From the NCBI RefSeq assembly GCF_014193895.1, contig NZ_BLZR01000001.1:4650001-4714000 (forward strand): a stretch of 64,000 nt of DNA, written 5' to 3'. A model generated the notes under the pieces. The model had not been told where the DNA came from. It ran no database searches and saw nothing but the letters and a program-made list of their open reading frames with translations. Numbering within the stretch: position 1 is the first letter of the stretch; each line of letters begins with the position of its first letter. The DNA is from Clostridium fungisolvens (GTDB lineage Bacteria > Bacillota > Clostridia > Clostridiales > Clostridiaceae). Positions 52,671-61,175 of this stretch are shown in pieces. Position numbers and translations under genes: made by a program.

Positions 52671-52716
52671 ATATATCGTATACTGATATATTATTCCATT
52701 TTTTTCATGTTGTCAA
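52671..52716 (-). promoter_or_regulatory. PadR operon promoter and operator
   Basis: TTGACA (52716-52711), 17 bases, TAATAT (52693-52688) in minus-strand reading. A perfect dyad ATATATC-N7-GATATAT (52671-52691) covers the -10 and start site, where a repressor would block polymerase. Confidence 0.7.
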
Positions 52717-52783
52717 TGATTTTTCATAATAAATAGGTCGTTAAACCTAGCACAAAATTTATGTATTTTCTTAGTAAAGCAAA

Positions 52784-52815
52784 AAAATAGAAGCTACTTC
52801 TAGCCTCTATTTTGT
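52784..52815 (-). terminator. Terminator overlapping the SDR stop codon
   Basis: AAAATAGAAGCTA (52784-52796) pairs with TAGCCTCTATTTT (52801-52813); on the gene's strand it is followed by TTTG. The stop codon lies in the stem. Confidence 0.7.
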
Positions 52816-53583
52816 ATTAACACTTCTTATTATTTTTCTTATAGCACTTCGTGGAGCAACCCTTAACGCTTGAATCATAAACTTATTTTTAAGTCCAGGT
52901 ATAACAATTAGTTTTCCTTTAAGATAATTTTTATAACCTATATATGCTACAGTTTCAGCATCCATCATATATTTTTTAGCTTTTTCAGACTTCATAACTT
53001 CTGCACGGCTTTGAAAATTAGTCTTTACAGGTCCAGGACAAAGTGCTGTTATTTTTACATTAGTATCCTTAAGCTCTTCTCCTAAAGCTTCAGTTAATGA
53101 TAATACATAAGCTTTGGTTGCATAATAAACAGACATCTTAGGCCCTGGTACAAATGCTGCTGTAGATGCCACGTTTAAAATCCCACCCTTATCTAATTCA
53201 ATAATTCTAGGAAGAAAGCTTTTAGTAAGTCTAGTTAATGCATATATATTAACCTTAATCATATCTAAATCTTTTTCTGTATCAACTTCATGAAAATGTC
53301 CAAAAGAACCAAAACCCGCATTGTTCACTAAGTTTTCCACAGTTAAGTTATTTTCATCAACAAATTTAATTACTTTTTCCACATAAGCTTCTAGTTTTAA
53401 ATCTGCTTCTACAGAATGAACCTTTATAGAATTTATTTCTTCAAGCTCAGCTTTTACTTTCTTTAATCTTTCCGTATCTCTTCCAACTATAATTAAGTTA
53501 TTTTTGTCTTTTGCAAAAAGCTTAGCTAATTCATAGCCTATACCAGAGGTTGCTCCAGTTATTAACGTATAATTATTCTTCAT
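52807..53583 (-). CDS. Short-chain dehydrogenase/reductase, DltE/YqjQ type
   Basis: The 258-residue protein has the NAD(P)-binding TGATSGIGYELAK, NNAG (VENLVNNAGFG), catalytic Ser (VASTAAF) and YxxxK (YYATK). The C-terminal segment is basic and partly hydrophobic (KNKFMIQALRVAPRSAIRKIIRS), as in the COG0300 group. Substrate unknown. It lies 24-133 bases from a family C repeat and the acetyltransferase gene on the same strand. Confidence 0.88.
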   Translation of the reverse strand: MKNNYTLITGATSGIGYELAKLFAKDKNNLIIVGRDTERLKKVKAELEEINSIKVHSVEADLKLEAYVEKVIKFVDENNLTVENLVNNAGFGSFGHFHEVDTEKDLDMIKVNIYALTRLTKSFLPRIIELDKGGILNVASTAAFVPGPKMSVYYATKAYVLSLTEALGEELKDTNVKITALCPGPVKTNFQSRAEVMKSEKAKKYMMDAETVAYIGYKNYLKGKLIVIPGLKNKFMIQALRVAPRSAIRKIIRSVNTK

Positions 53584-53618
53584 TATTTCTCTCCAGTTTC
53601 GATATGAGAATTCTTTCT

Positions 53619-53716
53619 AGGATTCCAACTTCAACTATTAATTTATACATGCCCGAAAATCCCCAAAAGCCGGGATTTTCGAACAAGTATAAATCAAGTT
53701 TTCGTAGTGGAATCCT
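53619..53716. repeat. Dispersed palindromic repeat, family C copy 3
   Basis: AGGATTCCAACTTCAACTAT...CCCGAAAATCCC pairs with GGGATTTTCGAACAAG...AACTTGATTTATA-type sequence on the other side (outer end GTGGAATCCT). It is the cleanest copy, filling the space between the SDR and acetyltransferase genes and abutting the latter's stop codon. Confidence 0.8.
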
Positions 53717-54157
53717 TTATTCATATCTCATTTTGATATGAGGAATTCCTGCCTCCATGTAAACCTCAGATTTTCTCTTAAATCCTAAACCTTCGTATAA
53801 ATTTACTACATACTCTTGCGCTGATAATGTTATATTATCTTCATCCAATTCACTTTTTATAAATTCAATTGCTCTTACCATCATCTTATTAGCAAGTCCA
53901 ATCCTTCTGTGACTTCCTGTAACCAGCACACGACCTATAGAAGGGTCTTTGTATGCTACTCCAGCCTTAAGAATCCTACAGTAAGCAACTACTCTCCCAC
54001 TATCCATTGCAAAAAGATGATAACAATCTTTATCCCTATCATCCAAATCCTGCTCCTTAACTTCCTGTTCGCCTATAAATACTTCGTTTCTCGATTTTAC
54101 GATTTCATAAAGTTCTTCTATAGTTAAATCCCTAAAATGTTTTATAATCCACTCCAT
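53717..54157 (-). CDS. GNAT acetyltransferase, ElaA family
   Basis: I start at ATG 54157 (MEWIIKHF) after AAAAGGAG. The protein of about 146 residues has the ElaA pattern DLTIEELYEIVKSRNEVFIGEQ and the acetyl-CoA-binding IGRVLVTGSHRRIGLANKMM. Substrate unknown. Confidence 0.9.
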   Translation of the reverse strand: MEWIIKHFRDLTIEELYEIVKSRNEVFIGEQEVKEQDLDDRDKDCYHLFAMDSGRVVAYCRILKAGVAYKDPSIGRVLVTGSHRRIGLANKMMVRAIEFIKSELDEDNITLSAQEYVVNLYEGLGFKRKSEVYMEAGIPHIKMRYE

Positions 54158-54239
54158 TTTATTTCTCCTTTTAAAGTTATTGAATTTATCTTTCCACATT
54201 AAATATTGTTGCTAAAATTAATTTTATCGGACTAATATT

Positions 54240-54572
54240 ATTGAAATTAAGATGTTACTACGGAGATACTATATGAACAAACAGTTAGAATAGTTATGTT
54301 AAATATTATTGTTAAAATTAAGTGGTTATGCAGGAGATGCTATATGAGCGAGCTATTAGAATTAAATGATTTTTTCAGATGGAATAGCGTTTAAAAAATG
54401 TACTGTTCGAACGTAGTGAGTTTACATTTTTAGCTATGGAATATGACAAAATCATATTAATTCTTTGCGTAGGCTCATTAAAGCATTGGATGAATAACCA
54501 CTTAATTTTACACATTGCTTTAACAGTTCCGAGGGTTAAAGTATCGGATGTAGTGACATCTTAATTTCATCA
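54240..54572. repeat. Family A outer element containing a second family A element
   Basis: The outer ends TTGAAATTAAGATGTTACTAC (from 54241) and GTAGTGACATCTTAATTTCA (to about 54570) are inverted. Inside lies a complete second family A copy (54311-54512). The outer left arm keeps the CGGAGATACTATATGAACAA segment matching the inner CAGGAGATGCTATATGAGCG. Confidence 0.75.
54311..54512. repeat. Family A copy 2, uninterrupted
   Basis: Ends GTTAAAATTAAGTGGTTAT and ATAACCACTTAATTTTAC; about 200 bases, the reference length for the family. Its centre holds TGTACTGTTCGAACGTAGTG, also present in copy 1. Confidence 0.85.
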
Positions 54573-54714
54573 TAGTCATAGAACACAAAAAATTTATTAT
54601 ATCCTATTTTACTAATTTTTTGTTAGTAATTCTATAGCTTAGTGTAACTCTCTTTTTATTCTAGTTTAAATAGCTGAGATTAATCAAATAATAACTTTGA
54701 AAGGAGTGTTGATT

Positions 54715-54873
54715 ATGGGTAAGAGAAAAGGTATGCATGAAAAACAAATGGAGTCTGCAAGAAAGTTCCTTGAACATAATGTTGGTATAACTGAAATAAT
54801 GAATCAAACAGGACTATCTCAAGAGGACGTATTAAAAGAAAAACATAATATGGAGAGAAGAGCTGACGATTAA
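54715..54873 (+). CDS. Small 52-residue protein, unknown
   Basis: ATG 54715 follows GAAAGGAGTGTTGATT and reads MGKRKGMHEKQMESARKFLE to a TAA at 54871; a good terminator follows. The sequence EHNVGITEIMNQTGLSQEDVLKEK looks like a small helix-turn-helix-like segment, as seen at the C-termini of some Rpn/PD-(D/E)XK proteins. Strong ribosome site, length and terminator support a real gene. Confidence 0.7.
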   Translation: MGKRKGMHEKQMESARKFLEHNVGITEIMNQTGLSQEDVLKEKHNMERRADD

Positions 54874-54878
54874 TTTAT

Positions 54879-54912
54879 TACTTCCTGATATCAATGATAG
54901 ATATCAGGAAGT
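54879..54912 (+). terminator. Terminator after the 52-residue gene
   Basis: A perfect stem TACTTCCTGATATC (54879-54892) with GATATCAGGAAGTA (54899-54912). Confidence 0.85.
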
Positions 54913-55008
54913 ATATTATTATATAAATAAAGTATTTTAATAAAAAACTACTTAAAAAATATTTAAATGCTGAGTTTACATACTGTTTAGATATATATAA
55001 CTATAATA

Positions 55009-55881
55009 TTATCCATTGACTATATTGCCACCATTAACATGTATAGTTTGACCTGTTATATATGATGCATCATTAGAAGCTAAGAACACATAAGCTTGAG
55101 CTAATTCTACTGGTTGACCTGCTCTGCCCATAGGTGTATCTGATCCAAAGCTTTTAACATCTTCTCCGGAAAAACTTGCAGGTATAAGTGGTGTCCATAT
55201 TGGGCCTGGTGCAACTGAATTAACTCTTATTCCTGTCTTTGCAAGACTCTGGGATAGTGCTCTTGTGAAGCTTACCAAAGCTCCCTTGGTTGATGAATAA
55301 TCTATTAAGGTTTCATTACCCTTATAAGCTGTAATGGAAGTGGTATTGATTATATTCCCTCCACATTTTAAATGTGGCAAAACTGCCTTGCTCATATAAA
55401 ACGCTCCAAATACATTAGTTCTAAAGGTTTTTTCTAGTTGATCTGCACTTATATCCTTAAGACTATTTTGTACATGTTGTTCTGCTGCATTATTAACTAA
55501 GATGTCAATTTTGCCCCATTGATCCATTACCTTCTTTACTACTTGACCACAGAAATCCTCATAGCCTATATCTCCACTTATAAGCATACATTGAGCTCCA
55601 CATTTATCTATTATGCCCTTTGTTTCTTCTGCATCATCTTCTTCATGTAAGTATACTATGGCAACTTTAGCACCTTCTTTTGCAAAAGCTATAGAAACTG
55701 CTCTTCCTATACCACTATCTCCACCGGTTATTATAGCTACTTTATCTTTTAATCTATTAGAGGATAGATTATATCCTTCCATTTCAAAGATTGGTCTTGG
55801 ATTCATTTCATTTTCAAAGCCTGGCTGCCTATCTTGGTGCTGTGGTGGAAAACTAGTTGGGAACTTATGATTTTTATCCAT
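55009..55881 (-). CDS. Short-chain dehydrogenase, YhxC/YgfF-like
   Basis: The 290-residue SDR has an N-terminal extension (KFPTSFPPQHQDRQPGFENEMNP) typical of the stress-associated YhxC/YdaD group, then TGGDSGIGRAVS, NNAAEQH, catalytic Ser (NTTSITAY) and YSSTK. C-terminal TGQTIHVNGG is classical. The exact substrate is unknown; relatives are induced by general stress. Confidence 0.9.
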   Translation of the reverse strand: MDKNHKFPTSFPPQHQDRQPGFENEMNPRPIFEMEGYNLSSNRLKDKVAIITGGDSGIGRAVSIAFAKEGAKVAIVYLHEEDDAEETKGIIDKCGAQCMLISGDIGYEDFCGQVVKKVMDQWGKIDILVNNAAEQHVQNSLKDISADQLEKTFRTNVFGAFYMSKAVLPHLKCGGNIINTTSITAYKGNETLIDYSSTKGALVSFTRALSQSLAKTGIRVNSVAPGPIWTPLIPASFSGEDVKSFGSDTPMGRAGQPVELAQAYVFLASNDASYITGQTIHVNGGNIVNG

Positions 55882-56076
55882 TTATATCACCTCTAAAAAT
55901 TATTTATAATTGCTATATAAGTCTTAATTATTATTCCTTTTAGCTTAAATTTTTATCCTTTTCATAAAATGTTTAATCATTGAATTTCATATTACTTAAT
56001 CCTTTATTACAGAATAATTCTAGTATATAGACATATAAATATAGAAAAAATATATTTGTAGAAAGGAGTGATATAA

Positions 56077-56493
56077 GTGGAATATAAAAGAATACTCGAT
56101 AGCGGTGATTTAAAATCCAGAATAGAGAATACTATAACTGAATTTTATTGGGTTAATAAGATAGACATTAATGCTAAAAATGATCCTTTTTCTGCAATTG
56201 TATATGTAGATCCTAAGCTAGTACAATATGATGAGGTGCTTGAATTCATACACTTTCTAGGTGATGAAGAAGACACTGCAAGATGTACAATATGTGATAC
56301 TCGAGCAGTAATGTCATTAAGAGAAGGTTTTGAAAGTGGAAAAGAATTCGAATATCTTATAGGATTGAATGAACTTAAAACAATACTTACTAGATCCTAT
56401 GACTTACCTGATAGTAAATTCATAGATGCTATAGTTAAAGTTCACGAAGATATCCATATATTGATAAAAGATAGAAAGCCATTACCAGTGTAA
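56077..56493 (+). CDS. Conserved-looking protein of unknown function
   Basis: The 138-residue protein starts at GTG 56077 after GAAAGGAGTG. It is acidic, with no signal peptide or membrane helix. The only notable sequence is TARCTICDTR (two Cys) in the middle and HEDIHILIKDRKPLPV at the end. I recognise no family. A bidirectional terminator separates it from azoR. Confidence 0.65.
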   Translation: MEYKRILDSGDLKSRIENTITEFYWVNKIDINAKNDPFSAIVYVDPKLVQYDEVLEFIHFLGDEEDTARCTICDTRAVMSLREGFESGKEFEYLIGLNELKTILTRSYDLPDSKFIDAIVKVHEDIHILIKDRKPLPV

Positions 56494-56520
56494 TAGTATT
56501 TAATATATTTTTAAAATTAT

Positions 56521-56562
56521 AAAGTGTGAGTGTCAATATAAAATGACCGCTCACACTTTAAT
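56521..56562. terminator. Bidirectional terminator before azoR
   Basis: AAAGTGTGAG (56521-56530) pairs with CTCACACTTT (56550-56559), with inner TGTC/GACC partly pairing. Confidence 0.8.
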
Positions 56563-56581
56563 TATTTTCATGATATTATTT

Positions 56582-57217
56582 TTAGAAGTTCTTAGCAGCT
56601 TCTTTTGCATTTTCTATAGCTGCATTTTTAATTTCTTCAGCTTTGTCTGGAGCATAGTTTGCACCTTCAACTATTACAGATGAATAGTCTGTAATTCCGA
56701 AGAAACCAAGAACAGATTTTATATATCTATCTCCTAGCTCGAACTCAGCAGTTGGTCCATAACTATATATTCCGCCTCTAGCTTGTATGTGTATAGCTTT
56801 TTTACCACTTAATAAACCTACTGATCCGCTTTCAGTATATTTAAAAGTCTTTCCAGCTACCGATACAGCATCAATGTAAGCTTTTAGCATTGGAGGAATT
56901 CCAAAGTTCCAAAGTGGCGATACAAATACATATTTGTCTACCTTTATAAATTCATCAACTAGGGCACCTAGAGTTCCTACCTTTTGTTGCTGCTCTAGTG
57001 AAAGTTCATTAAAGGCTACTCCACCTGCTAGTTTTCCCCAAGCTTCAAAAACATCTTCATCTATAAGAGGTATATTATCCTTATAAACATCTATATTAAC
57101 AACTTCATCGTTAGGGTTAACCTTTTTATATTCCTCAATAAATTCTTTTGCTACAGTTAAGCTGTATGAAGCCTTAACTGGTTTTGGATTTGCAGTAATA
57201 AATAAAACTTTTGACAT
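56582..57217 (-). CDS. azoR: FMN-dependent NADH-azoreductase
   Basis: The 211-residue flavodoxin-fold protein matches AzoR: LFITANPKPVKASYSLTVAKEF, FVSPLWNFGIPPMLKAYIDAVSVAGKTFKYTESG and KAIHIQARGGIYS. It reduces quinones and azo compounds with NADH using FMN, a detoxification role. ATG 57217 follows AAGGAAGG. It is divergent from an HxlR regulator that probably controls it. Confidence 0.93.
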   Translation of the reverse strand: MSKVLFITANPKPVKASYSLTVAKEFIEEYKKVNPNDEVVNIDVYKDNIPLIDEDVFEAWGKLAGGVAFNELSLEQQQKVGTLGALVDEFIKVDKYVFVSPLWNFGIPPMLKAYIDAVSVAGKTFKYTESGSVGLLSGKKAIHIQARGGIYSYGPTAEFELGDRYIKSVLGFFGITDYSSVIVEGANYAPDKAEEIKNAAIENAKEAAKNF

Positions 57218-57360
57218 AATTAAATCATCCTTCCTTATACTAAATATATATTTTCTAAACTCTAATAATATGCTTGTATTTTGATACTAAATTTTATATA
57301 ATTATTATACTTAATTAATAATTATTATCAGCTTACTTTATGTAACTATATTAATATATC

Positions 57361-57392
57361 ATACTTACTTTTGTCAAGTATATATGATAAAA
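57361..57392. promoter_or_regulatory. Overlapping divergent promoters with dyad, azoR/hxlR
   Basis: ATACTT-N9-AAGTAT (57361-57381) is a dyad. For azoR, TTGACA (57377-57372 minus) lies inside it with TAATAT 18 bases on. For the HxlR gene, TTACTT-N17-TAAAAT (57364-57392) overlaps. A dimer bound here would affect both promoters. Confidence 0.55.
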
Positions 57393-57413
57393 TAAATTTG
57401 GGAGATGATTATT

Positions 57414-57722
57414 ATGGATAAGTGTCAACTTTGCCCTAAGTTTGAAGCAGCCTTTTCCCTACTTGGTAAAAGGTGGTCTGGCTTAATAATAAGAACTTTA
57501 CTAAGTGGTCCAAAGAGATTTTCAGATATATCCGAAACAATTCCTAATATGAGTGCAAGAATGCTTACAGAGCGCTTTAAGGAATTAGAAAAGGAAGGTA
57601 TCATAAAGAGAACCGTATATCCTGAAATCCCAGTAAGGATAGAATATGAGCTTACTGACAAAGGAAGAGATCTTGAAACAGCAATGGATGAAATTCAGAA
57701 ATGGGCTGAAAAATGGAGTTAA
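57414..57722 (+). CDS. HxlR-family transcriptional regulator
   Basis: The protein of about 102 residues (ATG 57414 after GGGAGATG) has HxlR features: CQLCPKFEAAFSLLGKRWSGLIIRTLLSGPKRFSDIS and ARMLTERFKELEKEGIIKR, with VRIEYELTDKG in the wing. Conserved Cys residues near the N-terminus (CQLC) could sense quinones or oxidation, as in YodB. Divergent azoR is the likely target. Confidence 0.93.
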   Translation: MDKCQLCPKFEAAFSLLGKRWSGLIIRTLLSGPKRFSDISETIPNMSARMLTERFKELEKEGIIKRTVYPEIPVRIEYELTDKGRDLETAMDEIQKWAEKWS

Positions 57723-57748
57723 ATCGGCAGGTTACTGCCGATTTTCCA
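57721..57748 (+). terminator. Terminator after the HxlR gene
   Basis: ATCGGCAG-GTTA-CTGCCGAT followed by TTTCC, directly at the stop codon. Confidence 0.85.
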
Positions 57749-57755
57749 TTTAAAT

Positions 57756-58829
57756 TCATTTATCTTTATCGTATATAATTTTATTATCAGAAGTTATTAA
57801 ATTTAGATTTACTAGTATAACCTTAAGCACTGCATACACTGGTACTACTGCAAAAGCACCTAATGGACCAATTAAAGTAGCGGCAGCTATAACCAAAAAT
57901 ATATCGGTCAGTGGATGTATCTTCATTGCTTTTGACATTATTAAAGGAACCACAATTCTTCCTTTAACCCCTTGTGCAATCATAAATAATACTGTAAGCT
58001 TTATTATCATATGAAGACCAACACTTATGGCAATAATATACGGTATTATCATTGAAACAAAGAATCCCACAAAAGGAATAAAGGCTAATATAAATGTAGT
58101 TGAAGCTAAGATAAGAGCACTAGGCATTCCTACTACTTTATATCCTATATATACCATAACTGATAAAGATAATGCTACACAAGCCTGACCAGTAACATAG
58201 GAAGATAGTACCTTATTACTTTCGCTCATAATTGAGGACACCTTATCTTTATACCTATCTGGAACTAACTTGATAATACTTCCTGTAAACCTTAATCCAT
58301 CCTTTAGAAGGTAAAATATTATTACAAGTATAAGTAATAATACAGAAAACAAATTCATTGCGTAACTAAATACTCTCATACCTCTCTTTCCAAGCATGTA
58401 TAAATATGTTTCTACATATCTCACAATCTTTTCATAAACCCATCCAAGATCTAAGTTTTTTGTAAAATAATCATTAAAGCCCTTTATTAATGAATCACTC
58501 TGCAAAGTATTTGATACTTTTGAGATAAGCATCTGAAATTCTCTTATCAAACGCGATCCTAAAAACACAAAAAATCCAGATAGTACTATAACTGTAATTA
58601 TTAAAGTCAACATAGCCGCAATCCCGTTTTTTGTACCCTTTTTTAAAAGGAAATCATTTAATGGTTTTACTAGATAAAAAAAGAATACTCCTATAATTAC
58701 TGGTACAAGTACAACCTTTGCAATTTTATGGGCAAAAATTATTAGTGTTGGTACTTTGCTATAAAGAAATATCGCTAGTAAAACTAAATTTATTATTAAA
58801 AGATTATATATTATTTTTTTCCTCTTCAT
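57756..58829 (-). CDS. AI-2E family transporter (PerM/YtvI-like)
   Basis: The 357-residue protein has about eight membrane segments, an extracellular helical region between about 100 and 160, and the family signature near the end (KIHPLTDIFLVIAAATLIGPLGAFAVVPVYAVLK). ATG 58829 follows TTTAGGAG. Family members include exporters and Na+/H+ antiporters; substrate unknown. Confidence 0.9.
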   Translation of the reverse strand: MKRKKIIYNLLIINLVLLAIFLYSKVPTLIIFAHKIAKVVLVPVIIGVFFFYLVKPLNDFLLKKGTKNGIAAMLTLIITVIVLSGFFVFLGSRLIREFQMLISKVSNTLQSDSLIKGFNDYFTKNLDLGWVYEKIVRYVETYLYMLGKRGMRVFSYAMNLFSVLLLILVIIFYLLKDGLRFTGSIIKLVPDRYKDKVSSIMSESNKVLSSYVTGQACVALSLSVMVYIGYKVVGMPSALILASTTFILAFIPFVGFFVSMIIPYIIAISVGLHMIIKLTVLFMIAQGVKGRIVVPLIMSKAMKIHPLTDIFLVIAAATLIGPLGAFAVVPVYAVLKVILVNLNLITSDNKIIYDKDK

Positions 58830-58961
58830 AATTTTCTCCTAAAGTTTTTATAGTTTAACTAATATTAGTGTTTTCCATAGCTTTAGTTTGTATGCCTAGT
58901 AATATTTATAAATAGTTTCATGTATCATAAATATAACAATCATCTATTTTAAAAAAACAAA

Positions 58962-58992
58962 AAGGAAGACTACTTATCATAGTCTTCCTTAT
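58962..58992 (-). terminator. Terminator after hcp
   Basis: AAGGAAGACTA (58962-58972) pairs with TAGTCTTCCTT (58980-58990); on the gene's strand it is followed by TTTGTTTTTTT. Confidence 0.8.
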
Positions 58993-59099
58993 ATAAAGGG
59001 TGAGATTATTATTCACGAAGATCCGGGGAGATCTTGCTTAAAATTTAAGGGGATACTTAAATTTTCGTATACTGCATGAGATTAATACTTAATTTTTAA

Positions 59100-60809
59100 T
59101 TATTGTGCTAGGAACATAGCCATATCATCATCAACATTTGTTATTCCACCGATACCAAAGTTCTTAACTAAAACATTAGCAACATTTGGTGAAAGGAATG
59201 CTGGTAGAGTTGGTCCTAAATGTATATTCTTAACTCCTAAGTATAGTAATGATAACAATACTATAACAGCTTTTTGTTCATACCAAGCTATGTTGTATGA
59301 TATTGGTAACTCGTTAATATCAGCTAATCCGAATACTTCTTTAAGCTTTAATGCTATTAATGCTAATGAGTATGAGTCATTACATTGTCCAGCATCTAGA
59401 ACTCTTGGAATTCCTCCGATATCACCTAAGTTTAACTTGTTATACTTGTATTTAGCACATCCAGCTGTAAGGATTACTGTATCCTTTGGAAGTTTTTCAG
59501 CAAATTCTGTGTAGTAGTTTCTGCTCTTAGCTCTTCCGTCACAACCAGCCATTACGAAGAATCTCTTTATAGCTCCACTCTTAACTGCATCAACAACTTT
59601 ATCTGCTAAAGCAAATACTTGTTCATGAGCGAATCCACCGATGATTTCTCCTGTTTCTATTTCAGTTGGTGAAGGTAATTTCTTAGCTTGTTCTATTAAT
59701 GCTGAGAAATCCTTTATTCCATTTGCATCAGCATCTATGTGCTTAACCCCTGGGAATCCAGTTACACCTGTAGTGTATATTCTATCCTTGTATGAATCTT
59801 TTGGAGTAACTATACAGTTTGTAGTCATAAGTATTGGTCCATTGAACTTTTCGAACTCTTCATTTTGTTTCCACCAAGCATTTCCGTAGTTTCCTGCAAA
59901 GTGAGTGTACTTCTTGAATGCTGGATAGTAGTGAGCTGGAAGCATTTCACTGTGAGTATAAACGTCTACTCCAGTACCTTCTGTTTGCTCAAGTAATTGT
60001 TCTAAATCTCTTAAATCATGTCCACTTATTAATATACCAGGGTTATTTCTAACTCCTATATTAACCTTAGTTATTTCAGGATTTCCATAAGTCTTAGTGT
60101 TAGCAGTATCTAATAATGCCATACCTGAAACACCAACTTCACCAGCTTTTAAAGCTAATGCTACATAATCATCAACTGTTTTTGTATCATCTAGTAATTC
60201 AGCTAATGCTTGAGCCATGAAAGCAACAACTTCATCATTTTCAAATCCTAATGCTCTAGCTTGCTTTACGTAAGCTGACATACCTTTTAATCCGTAAGTT
60301 GTTAATTCTCTTAATGATCTTATATCTTCATCCTTTGTTGAAAGAACACCTACAGTTTCAGCTTTTTCATTGAACTCATCAATGTTAGTTGAGAACCAAG
60401 TTGTTGCTTCTGGAAGCTTGCTTTCTTCTTCTCTCTTTAATCCAACGAAAGAAAGTATCTTAGTTAACCAGCTTTCATTTGTTACTCCAACATTTCCGCC
60501 TGCTTTAGCTACTTCAGCCTTTAGCTCTTCTCTTAAAGCTAAACCTTCTCTTATTCTTGATATAAATACATCTCTATCAAAGTTTGCGTTTGTTATTGTT
60601 GCAAATAAACTATCAACTATGAAGTTGTCAGCTTTCTTACTTGTAACTCCAACTTTTCTTCCTTCATTGTTTACTACTGCAAGACCTTTAACAACATATA
60701 TCAATAAATCTTGTGATTTTGCTACATCTTCAGTCTTACCACATACACCTTTTATTGTACATCCTTTGCAGCCAGCTGCTTCTTGACATTGATAACAAAA
60801 CATACTCAT
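59100..60809 (-). CDS. hcp: Hybrid cluster protein (hydroxylamine reductase)
   Basis: The 569-residue protein begins MSMFCYQCQEAAGCKGC, with C5-x2-C8-x8-C17-x5-C23 ligating a [4Fe-4S] cluster, and later hybrid-cluster ligand regions (HSEMLPAHYYP, TTNCIVTPK, FVMAGCDGRAKSR, LTAGCAKYKYNK, LDAGQCNDSYS). Hcp reduces NO or hydroxylamine and protects anaerobes from nitrosative stress. ATG 60809 has CGGAGGTTACGTTC. Its promoter carries a GTAACTTAAGTTAC dyad at about -41.5. Confidence 0.96.
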   Translation of the reverse strand: MSMFCYQCQEAAGCKGCTIKGVCGKTEDVAKSQDLLIYVVKGLAVVNNEGRKVGVTSKKADNFIVDSLFATITNANFDRDVFISRIREGLALREELKAEVAKAGGNVGVTNESWLTKILSFVGLKREEESKLPEATTWFSTNIDEFNEKAETVGVLSTKDEDIRSLRELTTYGLKGMSAYVKQARALGFENDEVVAFMAQALAELLDDTKTVDDYVALALKAGEVGVSGMALLDTANTKTYGNPEITKVNIGVRNNPGILISGHDLRDLEQLLEQTEGTGVDVYTHSEMLPAHYYPAFKKYTHFAGNYGNAWWKQNEEFEKFNGPILMTTNCIVTPKDSYKDRIYTTGVTGFPGVKHIDADANGIKDFSALIEQAKKLPSPTEIETGEIIGGFAHEQVFALADKVVDAVKSGAIKRFFVMAGCDGRAKSRNYYTEFAEKLPKDTVILTAGCAKYKYNKLNLGDIGGIPRVLDAGQCNDSYSLALIALKLKEVFGLADINELPISYNIAWYEQKAVIVLLSLLYLGVKNIHLGPTLPAFLSPNVANVLVKNFGIGGITNVDDDMAMFLAQ

Positions 60810-60914
60810 GAACGTAACCTCCGATTAATTTATTTATTTAAAATTTTTCGTACCATCTTCCGTATGACTAATTGAAGTGGCATTTATTTGTTTGATCTCT
60901 TCTCTACATTTCAA

Positions 60915-60956
60915 ATTATACTAATTTACTCTACATTAATCGGTAACTTAAGTTAC
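60915..60956 (-). promoter_or_regulatory. hcp promoter with activator-type dyad at -41.5
   Basis: GTAACTTAAGTTAC (60943-60956) is a perfect 14-base palindrome. TATAAT (60920-60915, minus strand) predicts transcription near 60908, which puts the dyad centre 41.5 bases upstream, the classical position for CRP/FNR-type activators. No good -35 is present, as expected. HcpR is the likely regulator, but I recall its clostridial site only approximately. Confidence 0.6.
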
Positions 60957-61068
60957 GAAATAAAAACTTTTTATAATTTTTATAAAAAAGTTTTGTTTAT
61001 TTATTTCAAAATATACTGCCAACATAGGCATATCGCCATTTTAGCATAAGTTTATAACCTTAAATAGT
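60957..61068. other. Upstream gap of hcp
   Basis: AT-rich sequence between the hcp promoter and the psuG terminator with nothing else recognisable. Confidence 0.5.
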
Positions 61069-61122
61069 AAAACTCCCAGTCTTTCAAATGCTTTATATTA
61101 GCATTTATATACTGAGAGTTTT
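61069..61122 (-). terminator. Terminator after psuG
   Basis: AAAACTCCCAGT (61069-61080) pairs with ACTGAGAGTTTT (61111-61122), with an inner AAATGCT/AGCATTT stem. Confidence 0.8.
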
Positions 61123-61175
61123 ATTATAAATTTATTAACTAGTTTCTTTCTAGTATCAGTTTATGTTTAAGAATA

